Positions 26,172 to 34,882 of a stretch of DNA of 64,000 nucleotides are shown here, piece by piece. Source of the DNA: Crocinitomicaceae bacterium (lineage in GTDB: Bacteria > Bacteroidota > Bacteroidia > Flavobacteriales_D > Crocinitomicaceae); assembly GCA_002709305.1 (NCBI GenBank), contig PAQM01000022.1:42495-106494 (forward strand), written 5' to 3'. The position numbers and the translations under genes are program-made. Every line of letters starts with the position of its first letter. Positions within the stretch are counted from its first letter, which is position 1. The notes under the pieces are model-generated. The model was not told where the DNA came from, did not search any database, and saw only the letters and a program-made list of their open reading frames with translations.

Positions 26172-27212
26172 ATGAGAAACATAGTTTTAATACTTAGCAC
26201 GATTTGTTTTAACATAACTTTATTTGCGCAGGATCTTCATTTTGCGCAATCTTCGCAAACACCGCTTTTTATCAACCCAGCATCTGCTGGTCTTTTTGAT
26301 GGATGGGAAAGGGTTGTTGTAAACCATAGAAATCAATGGTTAGGGTCACAAACACAATTTATGACTTCGGCTATTTCTGCCGACATTAATATAGGTAAGA
26401 CAAGGTTTAACGATAAAGCCCATCTTGGTTTGGGTGTTATGTTTTTTAATGATATAGGTGGTGACTCTAATTTTGGAAACCAAACAGGATCTGTAACATT
26501 AAGCGGAATACTCCCAATGGGAAAATCAGGCCATATTATATCCGTTGGAGTTCAAGGAGGCTTCGGGTCAAGAAGAGCCGATTTAAGTGGTGTTACTTTT
26601 ATGAATCAGTGGGACGGCTCAACATTTAACCCAACTATAAATAGCGGAGAACAAAACACGCTTAGTACTTTTACATATATTGACGCCTCTGCTGGCTTTC
26701 AATATGTTTATGATGGTGGTAAAAGCTCTTTTGCAAGAAATAATGATTTTAAACTTCGTTTCGGTTTTGCTGGTTTTCATTTAAACAAACCAAAGATGAA
26801 ATATGTTGATGGTTCTTCAGATTATTTAAACCAAAAATTTGTTGGAAATGTAGGTTTTGAGTCTGATGTGGTAGGAAAAAACCTGTCGCTCGAAGGCAAT
26901 TTTGTTCAGTTTGTTCAGGGAGGTAGTTACGAGAGTTTGTTGGGTTTTATAATGCGATATCGTTTTAGAAGTGCAACAAAAATAACCGGAAATATTCAAG
27001 ATGCTTTTGTTGGTTTTGGAACCTATGTAAGGTTCAAAGACGCTTTAATTCCAACGATTGTCTTAGACTGGAGAGGGTTTCATTTAGGCTTATCTTACGA
27101 TATTACTGTTTCTTCTTTAAGAAGAGCAAATAGTGGAGGGTCTTTAGAGGTTTCGTTAGCATATCAAAACCTCGACCACTCTTTATTTAAAACGAAAAAA
27201 AGAAAGTTTTAA
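26172..27212 (+). CDS. PorP/SprF-family type IX secretion membrane protein
   Basis: 346 residues with a signal peptide (ending LFAQ) and the family hallmark just after it: DLHFAQSSQTPLFINPASAGLF, followed by VVNHRNQW. The rest is outer-membrane beta-barrel strands ending in LAYQNLDHS. In F. johnsoniae, SprF and its paralogues are needed to secrete or attach a specific type B cargo such as SprB. Here the cargo is almost surely the CotH protein, one base upstream. Confidence 0.92.
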   Translation: MRNIVLILSTICFNITLFAQDLHFAQSSQTPLFINPASAGLFDGWERVVVNHRNQWLGSQTQFMTSAISADINIGKTRFNDKAHLGLGVMFFNDIGGDSNFGNQTGSVTLSGILPMGKSGHIISVGVQGGFGSRRADLSGVTFMNQWDGSTFNPTINSGEQNTLSTFTYIDASAGFQYVYDGGKSSFARNNDFKLRFGFAGFHLNKPKMKYVDGSSDYLNQKFVGNVGFESDVVGKNLSLEGNFVQFVQGGSYESLLGFIMRYRFRSATKITGNIQDAFVGFGTYVRFKDALIPTIVLDWRGFHLGLSYDITVSSLRRANSGGSLEVSLAYQNLDHSLFKTKKRKF

Positions 27213-27223
27213 CAAGACAACGT

Positions 27224-27463
27224 CTACCTAATAAGTCCTCTTAAGAGGGTCACAATCTTTTTTCTAAAAAGAAAAAACAACAAGATATAAGGGAGGGCCA
27301 TAAGGTATAATATTCCCAAATTTATGTTTGAACCAAAAGAAGCCTCATCTAATCCGCTCCCTTGTTCTGCGAGAAGTTTGCATTGAGAACAACCTTGACT
27401 GAAAACAAAATTAAAACCGAAAACCAAAAAGAAAAGAAGAAGAATAAGTTTAATGTTTTTCAT
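27224..27463 (-). CDS. Small conserved membrane protein with CxxC
   Basis: 79 residues: signal peptide (FVFSQ), then GCSQCKLLAEQG, then a short loop and one membrane span (LGILYLMALPYILLFFLF) with a basic tail. The composition and the CSQCKLLAEQG...ASFGSNIN pattern look like a conserved Bacteroidota small protein; I know no function. A 12-bp palindrome (27237-27248) lies in its 3' coding end. It has its own -7 element. Confidence 0.75.
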   Translation of the reverse strand: MKNIKLILLLFFLVFGFNFVFSQGCSQCKLLAEQGSGLDEASFGSNINLGILYLMALPYILLFFLFRKKIVTLLRGLIR

Positions 27464-27467
27464 ATTA

Positions 27468-27475
27468 CAAAGATA
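27468..27475 (-). promoter_or_regulatory. -7 promoter element of the small membrane protein
   Basis: Minus-strand TATCTTTG, then only four bases (TAAT), then the ATG at 27463. The predicted start would coincide with the initiation codon, so the message would be leaderless. Confidence 0.5.
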
Positions 27476-27531
27476 TCTATTTTTTAGGAAAGAAAAGTTA
27501 TAACATTAAAGATGTTGTCAAAAAAATCCAA

Positions 27532-27539
27532 TAATTTTG
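27532..27539 (+). promoter_or_regulatory. -7 promoter element that decides the TPR lipoprotein start
   Basis: TAATTTTG lies 5 nt before ATG 27545. Because the in-frame start at 27512 is upstream of this element, the promoter supports 27545 as the true start. Confidence 0.5.
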
Positions 27540-27544
27540 CCACC

Positions 27545-28540
27545 ATGGAAAAAGTTCTATATGTAATCTCTCTTTTTATTTTTACCTCTTGTTCTTTTGA
27601 AACAGAAAAAAAGAAAGAAAAAATAGAAGATATTAATAGTTTGATTTTGTCCTATCCAGACAGTGTTAATCTTTTGGTGGATAGAGGGGAGAGTTATTTT
27701 AAAGAATATAAATATGATTTGGCTCTAGCCGATGCAACAAAGGCTTTTAGGCTTGATTCAAACAACATAAAAGTCCAAATGCTTTATGCAGAAGCGTTAA
27801 ATAATAGAGAAAAAAGAACAGTTAACGATGTATTGGTTGCTCAAAAAAACTACAAAAAAATTATAAACCAAAACAAAAAAAACACAAGGGCTTTAATTGG
27901 ATTAGCTTCAACATACAACTACCAACAAGATTTTGACAAAACATTTCAATATATAAACGAAGCACTAAGAATAAATCCAAAATACAGAAATGCTTACGTT
28001 TTAAAAGGCACTACATACAGGCAAATTGGAAATATAGAACTTGCAAAATCATCATACCAAACAGCAATCCAGCAAGATCCTGATTTTTTTGAGGCATACT
28101 TCTTTTTAGGTCAAATGTATCAATCTGAAAACAACCCAATTTGTATAGAATATTTTACAACAGCACTTGATTTAAAACCAGAATATCCTGAGGTAAGATA
28201 TCAGTTAGCATTTTCTAAACAAATACATGGTCGTTTGATAGAGGCGGTTGATTTATATAAAGAGATGGTTGAAGACACGGTTGATTTTTATAAAAACAGA
28301 GCCTTCTTTCATTTGGGATATATAAAGCAGTTTGATTTTAGTCAAATTGACAGTGCAATTTATTTTTATCAAAAAGCTTTAGAGGTTGATCCAAAGCATG
28401 TAGAGTCATGGCATAATTTAGGTTTATGCCATAAAGAACAAGGAAACAAAACAAAAGCCTTAAAATCTTTTTCGAAAGCACTTAAATTTAATCCAGAATT
28501 TAAAATATCTCGAGAAGAGGCTGAAAAATTAAATAAATGA
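27545..28540 (+). CDS. Tetratricopeptide-repeat lipoprotein
   Basis: 331 residues from ATG 27545: lipoprotein signal (LFIFTSC), then about seven TPR units (for example ALADATKAFRLDSNN, TFQYINEALRINPKYRNAYVLKG, SSYQTAIQQDPDFFEAYFFLGQ, SIDSAIYFYQKALEVDPKHVESWHNLG). Likely a protein-protein scaffold on the inner or outer membrane. The stop overlaps the next start by 4 nt (ATGA). Confidence 0.87.
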   Translation: MEKVLYVISLFIFTSCSFETEKKKEKIEDINSLILSYPDSVNLLVDRGESYFKEYKYDLALADATKAFRLDSNNIKVQMLYAEALNNREKRTVNDVLVAQKNYKKIINQNKKNTRALIGLASTYNYQQDFDKTFQYINEALRINPKYRNAYVLKGTTYRQIGNIELAKSSYQTAIQQDPDFFEAYFFLGQMYQSENNPICIEYFTTALDLKPEYPEVRYQLAFSKQIHGRLIEAVDLYKEMVEDTVDFYKNRAFFHLGYIKQFDFSQIDSAIYFYQKALEVDPKHVESWHNLGLCHKEQGNKTKALKSFSKALKFNPEFKISREEAEKLNK

Positions 28541-29115
28541 AAACAAAATATATTCAAATACTTGGAGACGCGTTAATTCCTCTTTGTGGTCTTTTTTTTT
28601 GGGGTTGGGGGTTATATTTTATTTTGCTTTTCTATTTTATAGATATGTTTGCTGGAGAAATAGTTTTACATTTAAAATCAAACAAAATTATAAAGACTCA
28701 AAAACAGAAAGTTTATAGCTGGATTAAAGGTTCTTTGTTGAGTTTTTTTTGTTCCCTTATTGTTGTATTGGTCTCACATTTTGTTGTTTTTATTGTTGTT
28801 GAAGGAATTAATATAAAAGAGCAAGTTTTTTTGTTTTGGAACTACGAAGAACTAGGAATAAAACAAGGACCACTACTTATACCACTTGTTCTTATAACAA
28901 CACTAATGCAATATAAAACAGAGTTTATTGATCCAAAAATGTATAAAAAAGTCCAGATTAATCAAGTGTGGAGAAGACACAATAGGTCTCTTTTTGCGCT
29001 GATTGGATTAGCAGGGTTTTCTTTGGCAATAGCTCAGTTTTTTGTTCTTCCAGAATACGTCTATGTTTTTGGTCTTGTCTTATCTACAACAGTTTATAAA
29101 ATCAGGTTTAATTAG
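28537..29115 (+). CDS. Polytopic membrane protein of unknown function
   Basis: 192 residues with about five membrane spans (for example IPLCGLFFWGWGLYFILLFYFIDMFAGE, SLLSFFCSLIVVLVSHFVVFIVV, LFALIGLAGFSLAIAQFF). No family recognised with confidence. It is translationally coupled to the TPR lipoprotein (4-nt overlap) and ends 8 nt inside the convergent flippase-like gene. The coupling suggests that the TPR lipoprotein and this protein work together. Confidence 0.75.
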   Translation: MKTKYIQILGDALIPLCGLFFWGWGLYFILLFYFIDMFAGEIVLHLKSNKIIKTQKQKVYSWIKGSLLSFFCSLIVVLVSHFVVFIVVEGINIKEQVFLFWNYEELGIKQGPLLIPLVLITTLMQYKTEFIDPKMYKKVQINQVWRRHNRSLFALIGLAGFSLAIAQFFVLPEYVYVFGLVLSTTVYKIRFN

Positions 29116-30271
29116 AGGTTCTTTTAACCCAATAAGGTAGGACAATAGATCCTATAAAAAGATAAGGGAAATAAGAAATCATTCGCCAAATAAAAGCGAA
29201 AGAAGCTAAAAGCAAAGTCGAGGATGTAAAACTCGATAACAGTTCAGCAAAACCAAGCTCAGCAAAACCGCTTCCTCCTGGGGTTGGGCTAGCAATCATA
29301 AGAACCCATAACACAAGTTGTTTTCCCAGCACAACAACATTGTCGTTAAAACTTAAAATTAAAAAAGCATTCATGATACAGTTTATAACTAGGTATCTTG
29401 AAGTCCAACTACAAAAAGTAAAAGCAAAAACTTTCAACCAAAAAGTAAAGCTTTCTTTTTGAAACTCTTTTGCAGAGCGCTCAATATCACCACCTAAATT
29501 AATAGCAACAACCTTCCATCTTCTAATAAAAGGAAAACTAAAAATAAAAAGAAGAATTTTCGTTGCTAATTTAGGAACCCAAAAAAGCGTGAGATAGAGC
29601 AAAAAACAAACAGTAAAGATTAAACAAAATCCACACCAAAAATACCAGCTAAAAAAAGAGTGTAAATCGCTCGATTCAGGAAATAAAACGGACCCCCCAA
29701 TAAATAAAAACACACAAGGAACCAAGAACAAAAAAAACAAATTATCCATAAAAGCTGTAATAATAACAATTGATGTTGCTTTTCCTATAGGTATAGACTC
29801 TCTATTTAAAATAAACATAGCAACAGCAGAACCACCAATAACCCCGGGTGTTAAAGCAGAAGCAAACTCCCAAAGCATTATAACATAGACACTAGCCTTC
29901 CAGGTGAGCTTGTTTTTTGTTAAAAATTTTATTCTAATAATATAAAAAAGATCTCGACATAACATAAAGCAGACCGCTGCCAACAAACAAAAAAAAGAGT
30001 GTTTACCCCAGTTTATTTTTTTTAAAACAGATGTTATAGGCTCCTTTATAAAACCACCATTTTTTTTTAAAATAAACTCTTTTGGATTGTTATAATCAAC
30101 CCTGTTGTTGTTATTATAATCAATCCATTGATGCGTGCTATTCTCTTTAGCTTCAGTATATTCATCTTTTGAAATACTAGAGTATAATAGAAACCCAGAA
30201 ACAGACAAACATATAAAGAGAGCAAGAAACAAACGCTTTTTACTGAATGCGCTATTTAAAGGGTTTTTCAT
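29108..30271 (-). CDS. Lysylphosphatidylglycerol synthase TM-region/flippase-like protein
   Basis: 387 residues with about eight to nine membrane spans. The pattern NKLTWKASVYVIMLWEFASALTPGVIGGSAVAMFILNRE and the later ASPTPGGSGFAELGFAELL are hallmarks of the LPG_synthase_TM/UPF0104 (YbhN, AglD) family. There is no C-terminal aminoacyl-transfer domain, so it is more likely a lipid-transport or lipid-modifying membrane protein than an MprF. The unusual periplasmic loop near residues 38-75 is Asn/Asp-rich. Overlaps the upstream Ig-like gene by 4 nt. Confidence 0.85.
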   Translation of the reverse strand: MKNPLNSAFSKKRLFLALFICLSVSGFLLYSSISKDEYTEAKENSTHQWIDYNNNNRVDYNNPKEFILKKNGGFIKEPITSVLKKINWGKHSFFCLLAAVCFMLCRDLFYIIRIKFLTKNKLTWKASVYVIMLWEFASALTPGVIGGSAVAMFILNRESIPIGKATSIVIITAFMDNLFFLFLVPCVFLFIGGSVLFPESSDLHSFFSWYFWCGFCLIFTVCFLLYLTLFWVPKLATKILLFIFSFPFIRRWKVVAINLGGDIERSAKEFQKESFTFWLKVFAFTFCSWTSRYLVINCIMNAFLILSFNDNVVVLGKQLVLWVLMIASPTPGGSGFAELGFAELLSSFTSSTLLLASFAFIWRMISYFPYLFIGSIVLPYWVKRTSN

Positions 30272-31827
30272 TCTTCATTAGGGATTAATTCTACAGAGAC
30301 CTCCCATCCAGCCCTAACCTTTGCTGTTTTTGTGTAAAAGTCAACCGACTCAGGTTGTTTTTTTTCTTTTAAATTTCCCACATCCCATAAGCCATTTTTG
30401 TTCTCATCTTTTATAATAGCAAAAGAATATTCCCCAGGAGGTATTTCTTTCATTACAATAGGTTTTTTTGGCTCTAGAATAAACTTTTCCTTATACAGCC
30501 TTCCATTTTTTCTTAATTGAAAAATAACGGGTTTTTTGTAATAACTTAAATTTAGGCTTATCGATCCTAATTCCTCTAATGACTTAAGAATAACAGAAAA
30601 ACCACACGAATCAACACTATCATTAAAAGAACAAACAGCCCCTTTTTGAAATATAAATTTAAGCTTTGAAGAGGGTGCTTTTTCCATATAAAAGGAAATT
30701 TTGTTTTTGTTTTTAGAAACATCAAAAGCTTTAAATAGACTAGAGTCTGAAGGGTTTAAAACAAGAATTTTAGATGTATCAAAAGATTCAATTATATCGT
30801 TTGTGTTAAAACAAACAGTGTCACTAGGATAAAAAACAAAAGAGTTGTTTTGTTCTTTCAAAGCGAACTTTGCTTTTGTAGTTTTCTCTGAAAACCTTAA
30901 AAGGAAAGTGTCTTTAAAAAAAGGCCCGTTAAGAGAGATTTCTGCTTTTGTTTTATTTCTAGTATTCCAAAAAACCTCAACACTGTCTTCTTTGTGATAA
31001 ATAATATTCTTTAAAAGAATAGTCTCGTTATTTATTTTTATTTCAGTGTTTTTTAAAGATCGATTTCCTGAAATAAAAAAAGAGTTTGGTCCAATTAGTT
31101 TTTTTGTCGTAATCCTAGGTTCCTCTATTGGAGTATAAAGCCTATACGGAACCGTGTCAAGCTTTGTTTTTTTTAAAAAAAAGATGTCGTCTTGAGTAAA
31201 TGCAAGTGGCTCGTTTTTTTGTCTTTCAAGATCACCATTCAAATCTTTAAAAACAGAGATTTTATACTCATCAGGTTTAAGGAAGTTTATTTCAGCAAAA
31301 CCATCTTCATCTGTGTAGGCAAAACTTTTTAACTTATCTGATTCTTTATTTGACAACAAAACGGTTGCATTTTTTACAGGTTTTTTTGACCACGCATCAA
31401 CAACTCTAGTACTATAACTAAGGCTGTCAATATAATCGCCTGTAGAAAAAACATATTGAATAATAGAATCATTGCCCTCTGTTAAATCAACAATGGCATT
31501 GTTTAAATAGATAGAGTAAGTGGTGTTAGGGTCTAAAGAGTCGTTCCAATCTAAAAAAAGCTTTTTCCCTTTGTAAGAAGTTTTTATGTTTGCGTGTGGA
31601 GGAACCATTACAATATTTTCCCCCGTGTTTTTTAATCTAAAAAACTCATCAAAACAAATCTCAACACGACTAACATTAAAGTTTGTTGACAGAAACTTTG
31701 GGGTTGTTTTTTCTTCAATTGGTTTTGGCGCAAAAACATCAACCTCTCCGCCAGAGATCCTTCCAACTTGAGCGCATGAGAAAAAGAGGAAGATTCCAAA
31801 AAAAATAAAACAATTTTTTTGAGACAT
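30268..31827 (-). CDS. Ig-like (Big_5) domain lipoprotein
   Basis: 519 residues. Lipoprotein signal (LFFSC), then SGGEVDVFAPK and a Big_5-type Ig-like domain (STNFNVSRVEICFDEFFRL...DWNDSLDPNTTYSIYLNNAIVDLTEGN) of the type common in Bacteroidota surface lipoproteins, followed by a CarboxypepD-like segment (DEDGFAEINFLKPDEYKISVFKD) and, near the C-terminus, PPGEYSFAIIKDENKNGLWD. Structural role likely. Translationally coupled to the downstream flippase-like gene. Confidence 0.82.
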   Translation of the reverse strand: MSQKNCFIFFGIFLFFSCAQVGRISGGEVDVFAPKPIEEKTTPKFLSTNFNVSRVEICFDEFFRLKNTGENIVMVPPHANIKTSYKGKKLFLDWNDSLDPNTTYSIYLNNAIVDLTEGNDSIIQYVFSTGDYIDSLSYSTRVVDAWSKKPVKNATVLLSNKESDKLKSFAYTDEDGFAEINFLKPDEYKISVFKDLNGDLERQKNEPLAFTQDDIFFLKKTKLDTVPYRLYTPIEEPRITTKKLIGPNSFFISGNRSLKNTEIKINNETILLKNIIYHKEDSVEVFWNTRNKTKAEISLNGPFFKDTFLLRFSEKTTKAKFALKEQNNSFVFYPSDTVCFNTNDIIESFDTSKILVLNPSDSSLFKAFDVSKNKNKISFYMEKAPSSKLKFIFQKGAVCSFNDSVDSCGFSVILKSLEELGSISLNLSYYKKPVIFQLRKNGRLYKEKFILEPKKPIVMKEIPPGEYSFAIIKDENKNGLWDVGNLKEKKQPESVDFYTKTAKVRAGWEVSVELIPNEE

Positions 31828-31913
31828 AAATAAGGTTTATACAAAAGTGCTTTTTTTCGCTTTAATCTCCAATTATAAATCGAACAGAAAAAAACAACAA
31901 AAACCGAATAAAA

Positions 31914-32948
31914 CTATTTTAAGTCTTCTATCTTAGAGAGTCTTTTTAATAGGTTTTTTCTAATGTTAACCCAAAAAAGGTTGTAGTCTGCTCTGTGGTA
32001 GCTGTCACTAATATATTTTTTTAGAATTAATTTTTTTGGCACAGCAACAGACACTAAACCTAAATTGTTTGAAACCGAAAGAAACCGCTCAAAGAGAATT
32101 TTTTTATTAGGCAAAAGAATTCCTAGGTGGTCTTCTTTTTTACTCCAAACAGAGTTCGTATCAAACGTTATAGGGTTTATAGAAATAATATCGTTTCCAT
32201 ACCTCCAGTTTTTAGGGTAATACCCTTTGTTAAAGCTTCTCCAAGAAAGCGCACAATTAACATCTTCTGTGTTTTCGCATGAAGGAATAGGAACCTCACG
32301 CTTACCCACATCCATTCCGATTAAATACGAAAGAACTAAATCACCAATTAATGTATCGTTTGGTGATATATATTCATTAATCAACTTAACAGCATGGTTT
32401 GTCCCTTGGCTATGTGAGGCAATAATGTAGTTTTTGTTAGCCTTATTTTTTATAAAATATTTAAAAGCAGACAAGACGTCTTTATACGCCACGTTAAATG
32501 CTTTCCAGCCATTAACAGTGTCTTTGTATCCATGAATATGCATTTCCCTATATTGTGGAGCATAAAGCTCACCTATACCCGCGAAAACAGATGCTTGATT
32601 TTCTATACAAAGCTTAATGGATTTATTTTTAAAAAGTGAGGTGTCGGCATTCCAGAAGGAATAATTATATAGTGTTGTTGGGTGTATATAAAAAACCGAA
32701 ATATTATACAGTTCTTCTTCCTTATAAAAATAGTTTCTTGGCAATATTTCTTTAAAAGAATTTATATCTTCTTTGAAGGCCCAGTTTTCTTTTTTTGAGT
32801 AGTCTAATTCAAAATCATTTAAACTGTCTATAAAACTTGACGGAATAAGATAATTTTTCTCTTCTTCCTGACTAGATAAAAAGAAAGGATAAAAAAATAA
32901 GGGGATAAAAAAATGTAATAAGTAAAAAGATTTAAAAAACGAAAACAA
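31914..32948 (-). CDS. DUF3089 alpha/beta-hydrolase-like protein
   Basis: About 345 residues. N-terminal hydrophobic segment (FYLLHFFIPLFFYPFFL) as signal or anchor. The core resembles DUF3089: ISVFYIHPTT, WNAD, then AFKYFIKNKANKNYIIASHSQGTNHAVKLI with a Ser nucleophile in SHSQGT, LSYLIGMDV, and WRSFNKGYY. Probably an envelope esterase or lipase-like enzyme; substrate unknown. The only in-frame ATG (33014) would overlap the upstream lipoprotein gene by 83 nt, so I prefer the TTG at 32948 (17-nt overlap); TTG 32975 is an alternative. Confidence 0.78.
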   Translation of the reverse strand: MFSFFKSFYLLHFFIPLFFYPFFLSSQEEEKNYLIPSSFIDSLNDFELDYSKKENWAFKEDINSFKEILPRNYFYKEEELYNISVFYIHPTTLYNYSFWNADTSLFKNKSIKLCIENQASVFAGIGELYAPQYREMHIHGYKDTVNGWKAFNVAYKDVLSAFKYFIKNKANKNYIIASHSQGTNHAVKLINEYISPNDTLIGDLVLSYLIGMDVGKREVPIPSCENTEDVNCALSWRSFNKGYYPKNWRYGNDIISINPITFDTNSVWSKKEDHLGILLPNKKILFERFLSVSNNLGLVSVAVPKKLILKKYISDSYHRADYNLFWVNIRKNLLKRLSKIEDLK

Positions 32949-33309
32949 TTTCTTCTGTTGTTTGTTCTTGTTCAACTTTAATAACACCTTGACCTGTTTC
33001 GCTTCCAGCAACAACTTCTATCGATAAAACAGCAACTCCCGCTTGCCCTAATTGATAAACATCATTAAAATCAAAGGTAGCTCTTCCTTGAGCGTTTGTT
33101 ACTCCGGACATAGGATAGATGTCTGTATTAATACTGTTTGGTTCAGATGTTGTTCCTTGAGCTTTAAGTAAAACAGAAGCGCCAGAAATTGTTTGGTTTG
33201 CATTGTTTTTAACTATAACAACAGCAATTGTATCTTCTTTTTTTCTACAACTAACAATGGTTATGAAAGAAAAAAGAACAAGAGAACAAAAAAGAACGAA
33301 ACGACTCAT
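32932..33309 (-). CDS. Small lipoprotein with carboxypeptidase-regulatory-like fold (paralogue 1)
   Basis: 125 residues. Lipoprotein signal (FITIVSC), then one beta-sandwich-like domain: TIAVVIVKNNANQTISGASVLLKA, GVTNAQGRATFDFNDVYQLGQAGVAVLSIEV. This strand order, with a GxAxF turn, is typical of CarboxypepD_reg-like domains. It resembles the gene just upstream (33321-33704) in length, signal and strand pattern, so the two are probably old tandem paralogues. Confidence 0.77.
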   Translation of the reverse strand: MSRFVLFCSLVLFSFITIVSCRKKEDTIAVVIVKNNANQTISGASVLLKAQGTTSEPNSINTDIYPMSGVTNAQGRATFDFNDVYQLGQAGVAVLSIEVVAGSETGQGVIKVEQEQTTEEIVFVF

Positions 33310-33320
33310 AATCTATATTT

Positions 33321-33704
33321 TTATAATGGTAAAAAAATTGATTCAACAGCAGTTGTATGTTTTCTGCTCCTGATATATCCTTCTGCTATTTTTGTATCAG
33401 ACTTAACAAAAACATCAAAATAAGCAACGGTTTGGTCTTTCTCGGCGGCATCGTAATATGGAGCCATATTAAATTGTGCAAAACCAGAACTATTGCTGAT
33501 AAGTGTATCGACATAAGGATTTGTTGTTGGGTTTGAATTTACATCGCCAACAATTATTACTTGTGCATCTCCTACCAATTGATTACTAGCAGACCTAACA
33601 TAGATCTTTATAACTGAGGGGTCGTTATTTTTACAAGAATGACTAAGACCCAAAAAAGAAGTTAGGATAACTAAAAAAAATAGGTTTTTAAGCAATGTTT
33701 TCAT
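33321..33704 (-). CDS. Small lipoprotein with carboxypeptidase-regulatory-like fold (paralogue 2)
   Basis: 127 residues. Lipoprotein signal (LGLSHSC), then VIKIYVRSASNQLVGDAQVIIVGD and SNSSGFAQFNMAPYYDAAEKDQTVAYFDVFV, the same layout as its 3' neighbour. First gene of a minus-strand run (33704 to 29108) that continues through the DUF3089, Ig-like and flippase-like genes. A -7 element lies 25 nt upstream. No catalytic motif. Confidence 0.77.
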   Translation of the reverse strand: MKTLLKNLFFLVILTSFLGLSHSCKNNDPSVIKIYVRSASNQLVGDAQVIIVGDVNSNPTTNPYVDTLISNSSGFAQFNMAPYYDAAEKDQTVAYFDVFVKSDTKIAEGYIRSRKHTTAVESIFLPL

Positions 33705-33729
33705 GTGTTTACACTTCTAATTATTTAAT

Positions 33730-33737
33730 CAAAGTTA
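33730..33737 (-). promoter_or_regulatory. -7 promoter element of the lipoprotein operon
   Basis: Minus-strand TAACTTTG, 25 nt before the ATG at 33704. Together with the + strand element at 33780 it forms a back-to-back divergent promoter pair. Confidence 0.5.
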
Positions 33738-33779
33738 GTCTAAATTAGATTATTTAAAAAATCTTTGCTCGTTAATTCT

Positions 33780-33787
33780 TAAATTTG
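33780..33787 (+). promoter_or_regulatory. -7 promoter element of pheS
   Basis: TAAATTTG, about 70 nt before the pheS start, predicts a leader of about 63 nt, longer than most in this window. No attenuator hairpin with a T-run was seen in that leader. Confidence 0.45.
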
Positions 33788-33857
33788 TACGTAGATTAAT
33801 CGTTTTTGTTTCACGTTTAAGAACAAAAAAATAGATGTAAAATACGCTTTTAGGGTG

Positions 33858-34877
33858 ATGAAAGACAAAATAGTAGCGTTAGAAAGAGAGATAATAAAGG
33901 AGACGATAAAGACGTCTGATGAACAGGAAAAGTTTAGAATTAGATATCTAGGGTCAAAAAACATTATAAAAGAACTCTTTTTAGAAATAAAAAATGTTCC
34001 TAATGAAGAAAAGAAAGAGGTAGGAATGCTTTTAAACAACCTAAAGCAAATAGCCAAAAAAAAACACGATTCTTTTGTTCCAGAAGCGAGAAGTAAAGAC
34101 AAAAAGCAAACACTTGACAAGTCAAGGCCGGCAGAGGAATACAAGTTAGGTTCAAGACACCCTTTATCATTAATTCGTTCACAGATAATAGAGGTTTTTA
34201 GTCGCATAGGCTTTGTTGTCTCTGATGGCCCAGAAATAGAGGATGATTGGCATAATTTTTCTGCTTTAAACTTTCCTCCTGAGCACCCCGCTAGAGATAT
34301 GCAGGACACTTTTTTTATTAAAAACAGTAACAAAGACATGTCTTTAAGAACACACACGTCCTCCGTTCAAGTTAGGGTTATGGAAAATGAGTCTCCTCCA
34401 ATTCGAACAATTTCGCCGGGAAGAGTGTATAGAAATGAGGCTATCTCACCAAGAGCCCATTGTTTTTTTCATCAAGTTGAAGGGTTATATATAGACGAGA
34501 ATGTTTCTTTTGCTGACTTAAAACAAACAATATTATATTTTGCAAGAGAAATGTTCGGAGAAAAGACAAAAATTCGTTTAAGGCCATCTTATTTTCCTTT
34601 TACAGAACCGTCTGCTGAAGTAGATATTTATTGGGGGTTAAAAACAGAGTCTGACTATCGAATAACAAAAGGAACAGGTTGGTTAGAAATTTTAGGATGT
34701 GGTATGGTTGACCCAAACGTTTTGGAAAACAGCAAAATAGACTCTAAAAAATATAGCGGCTACGCATTTGGAATGGGCATAGAAAGGATTGCAATGCTAA
34801 AGTATGGTGTAAAAGATTTAAGACTTTTCTTTGAAAACGATGTGCGGTTTTTAGATCAGTTTACATCAGGGATTTAA
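33858..34877 (+). CDS. pheS: Phenylalanine--tRNA ligase alpha subunit
   Basis: 339-residue catalytic subunit of the alpha2-beta2 enzyme that charges tRNA-Phe. It has an N-terminal coiled-coil (residues 1-90), then class II motifs: FSRIGFVVSDGPEIEDDWHNFSALNFPPEHPARD, motif 2 region ISPGRVYRNEAISPRAHCFFHQVEGLYID, and motif 3 SGYAFGMGIERIAMLKYGV. I use ATG 33858; the GTG directly before it is not needed. pheT is not in the window. Confidence 0.97.
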   Translation: MKDKIVALEREIIKETIKTSDEQEKFRIRYLGSKNIIKELFLEIKNVPNEEKKEVGMLLNNLKQIAKKKHDSFVPEARSKDKKQTLDKSRPAEEYKLGSRHPLSLIRSQIIEVFSRIGFVVSDGPEIEDDWHNFSALNFPPEHPARDMQDTFFIKNSNKDMSLRTHTSSVQVRVMENESPPIRTISPGRVYRNEAISPRAHCFFHQVEGLYIDENVSFADLKQTILYFAREMFGEKTKIRLRPSYFPFTEPSAEVDIYWGLKTESDYRITKGTGWLEILGCGMVDPNVLENSKIDSKKYSGYAFGMGIERIAMLKYGVKDLRLFFENDVRFLDQFTSGI

Positions 34878-34882
34878 TACAA

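Noticed and set aside
27237..27248. CCTCTTAAGAGG palindrome as terminator
   Set aside because: It is inside the coding 3' end of the small membrane protein and lacks a following T-run on either strand.
27512..27544. Earlier start for the TPR lipoprotein
   Set aside because: Lies upstream of the -7 element and would bury the lipoprotein signal.
27541..27548. CCACCATGG, the vertebrate Kozak sequence
   Set aside because: Chance match in bacterial DNA.
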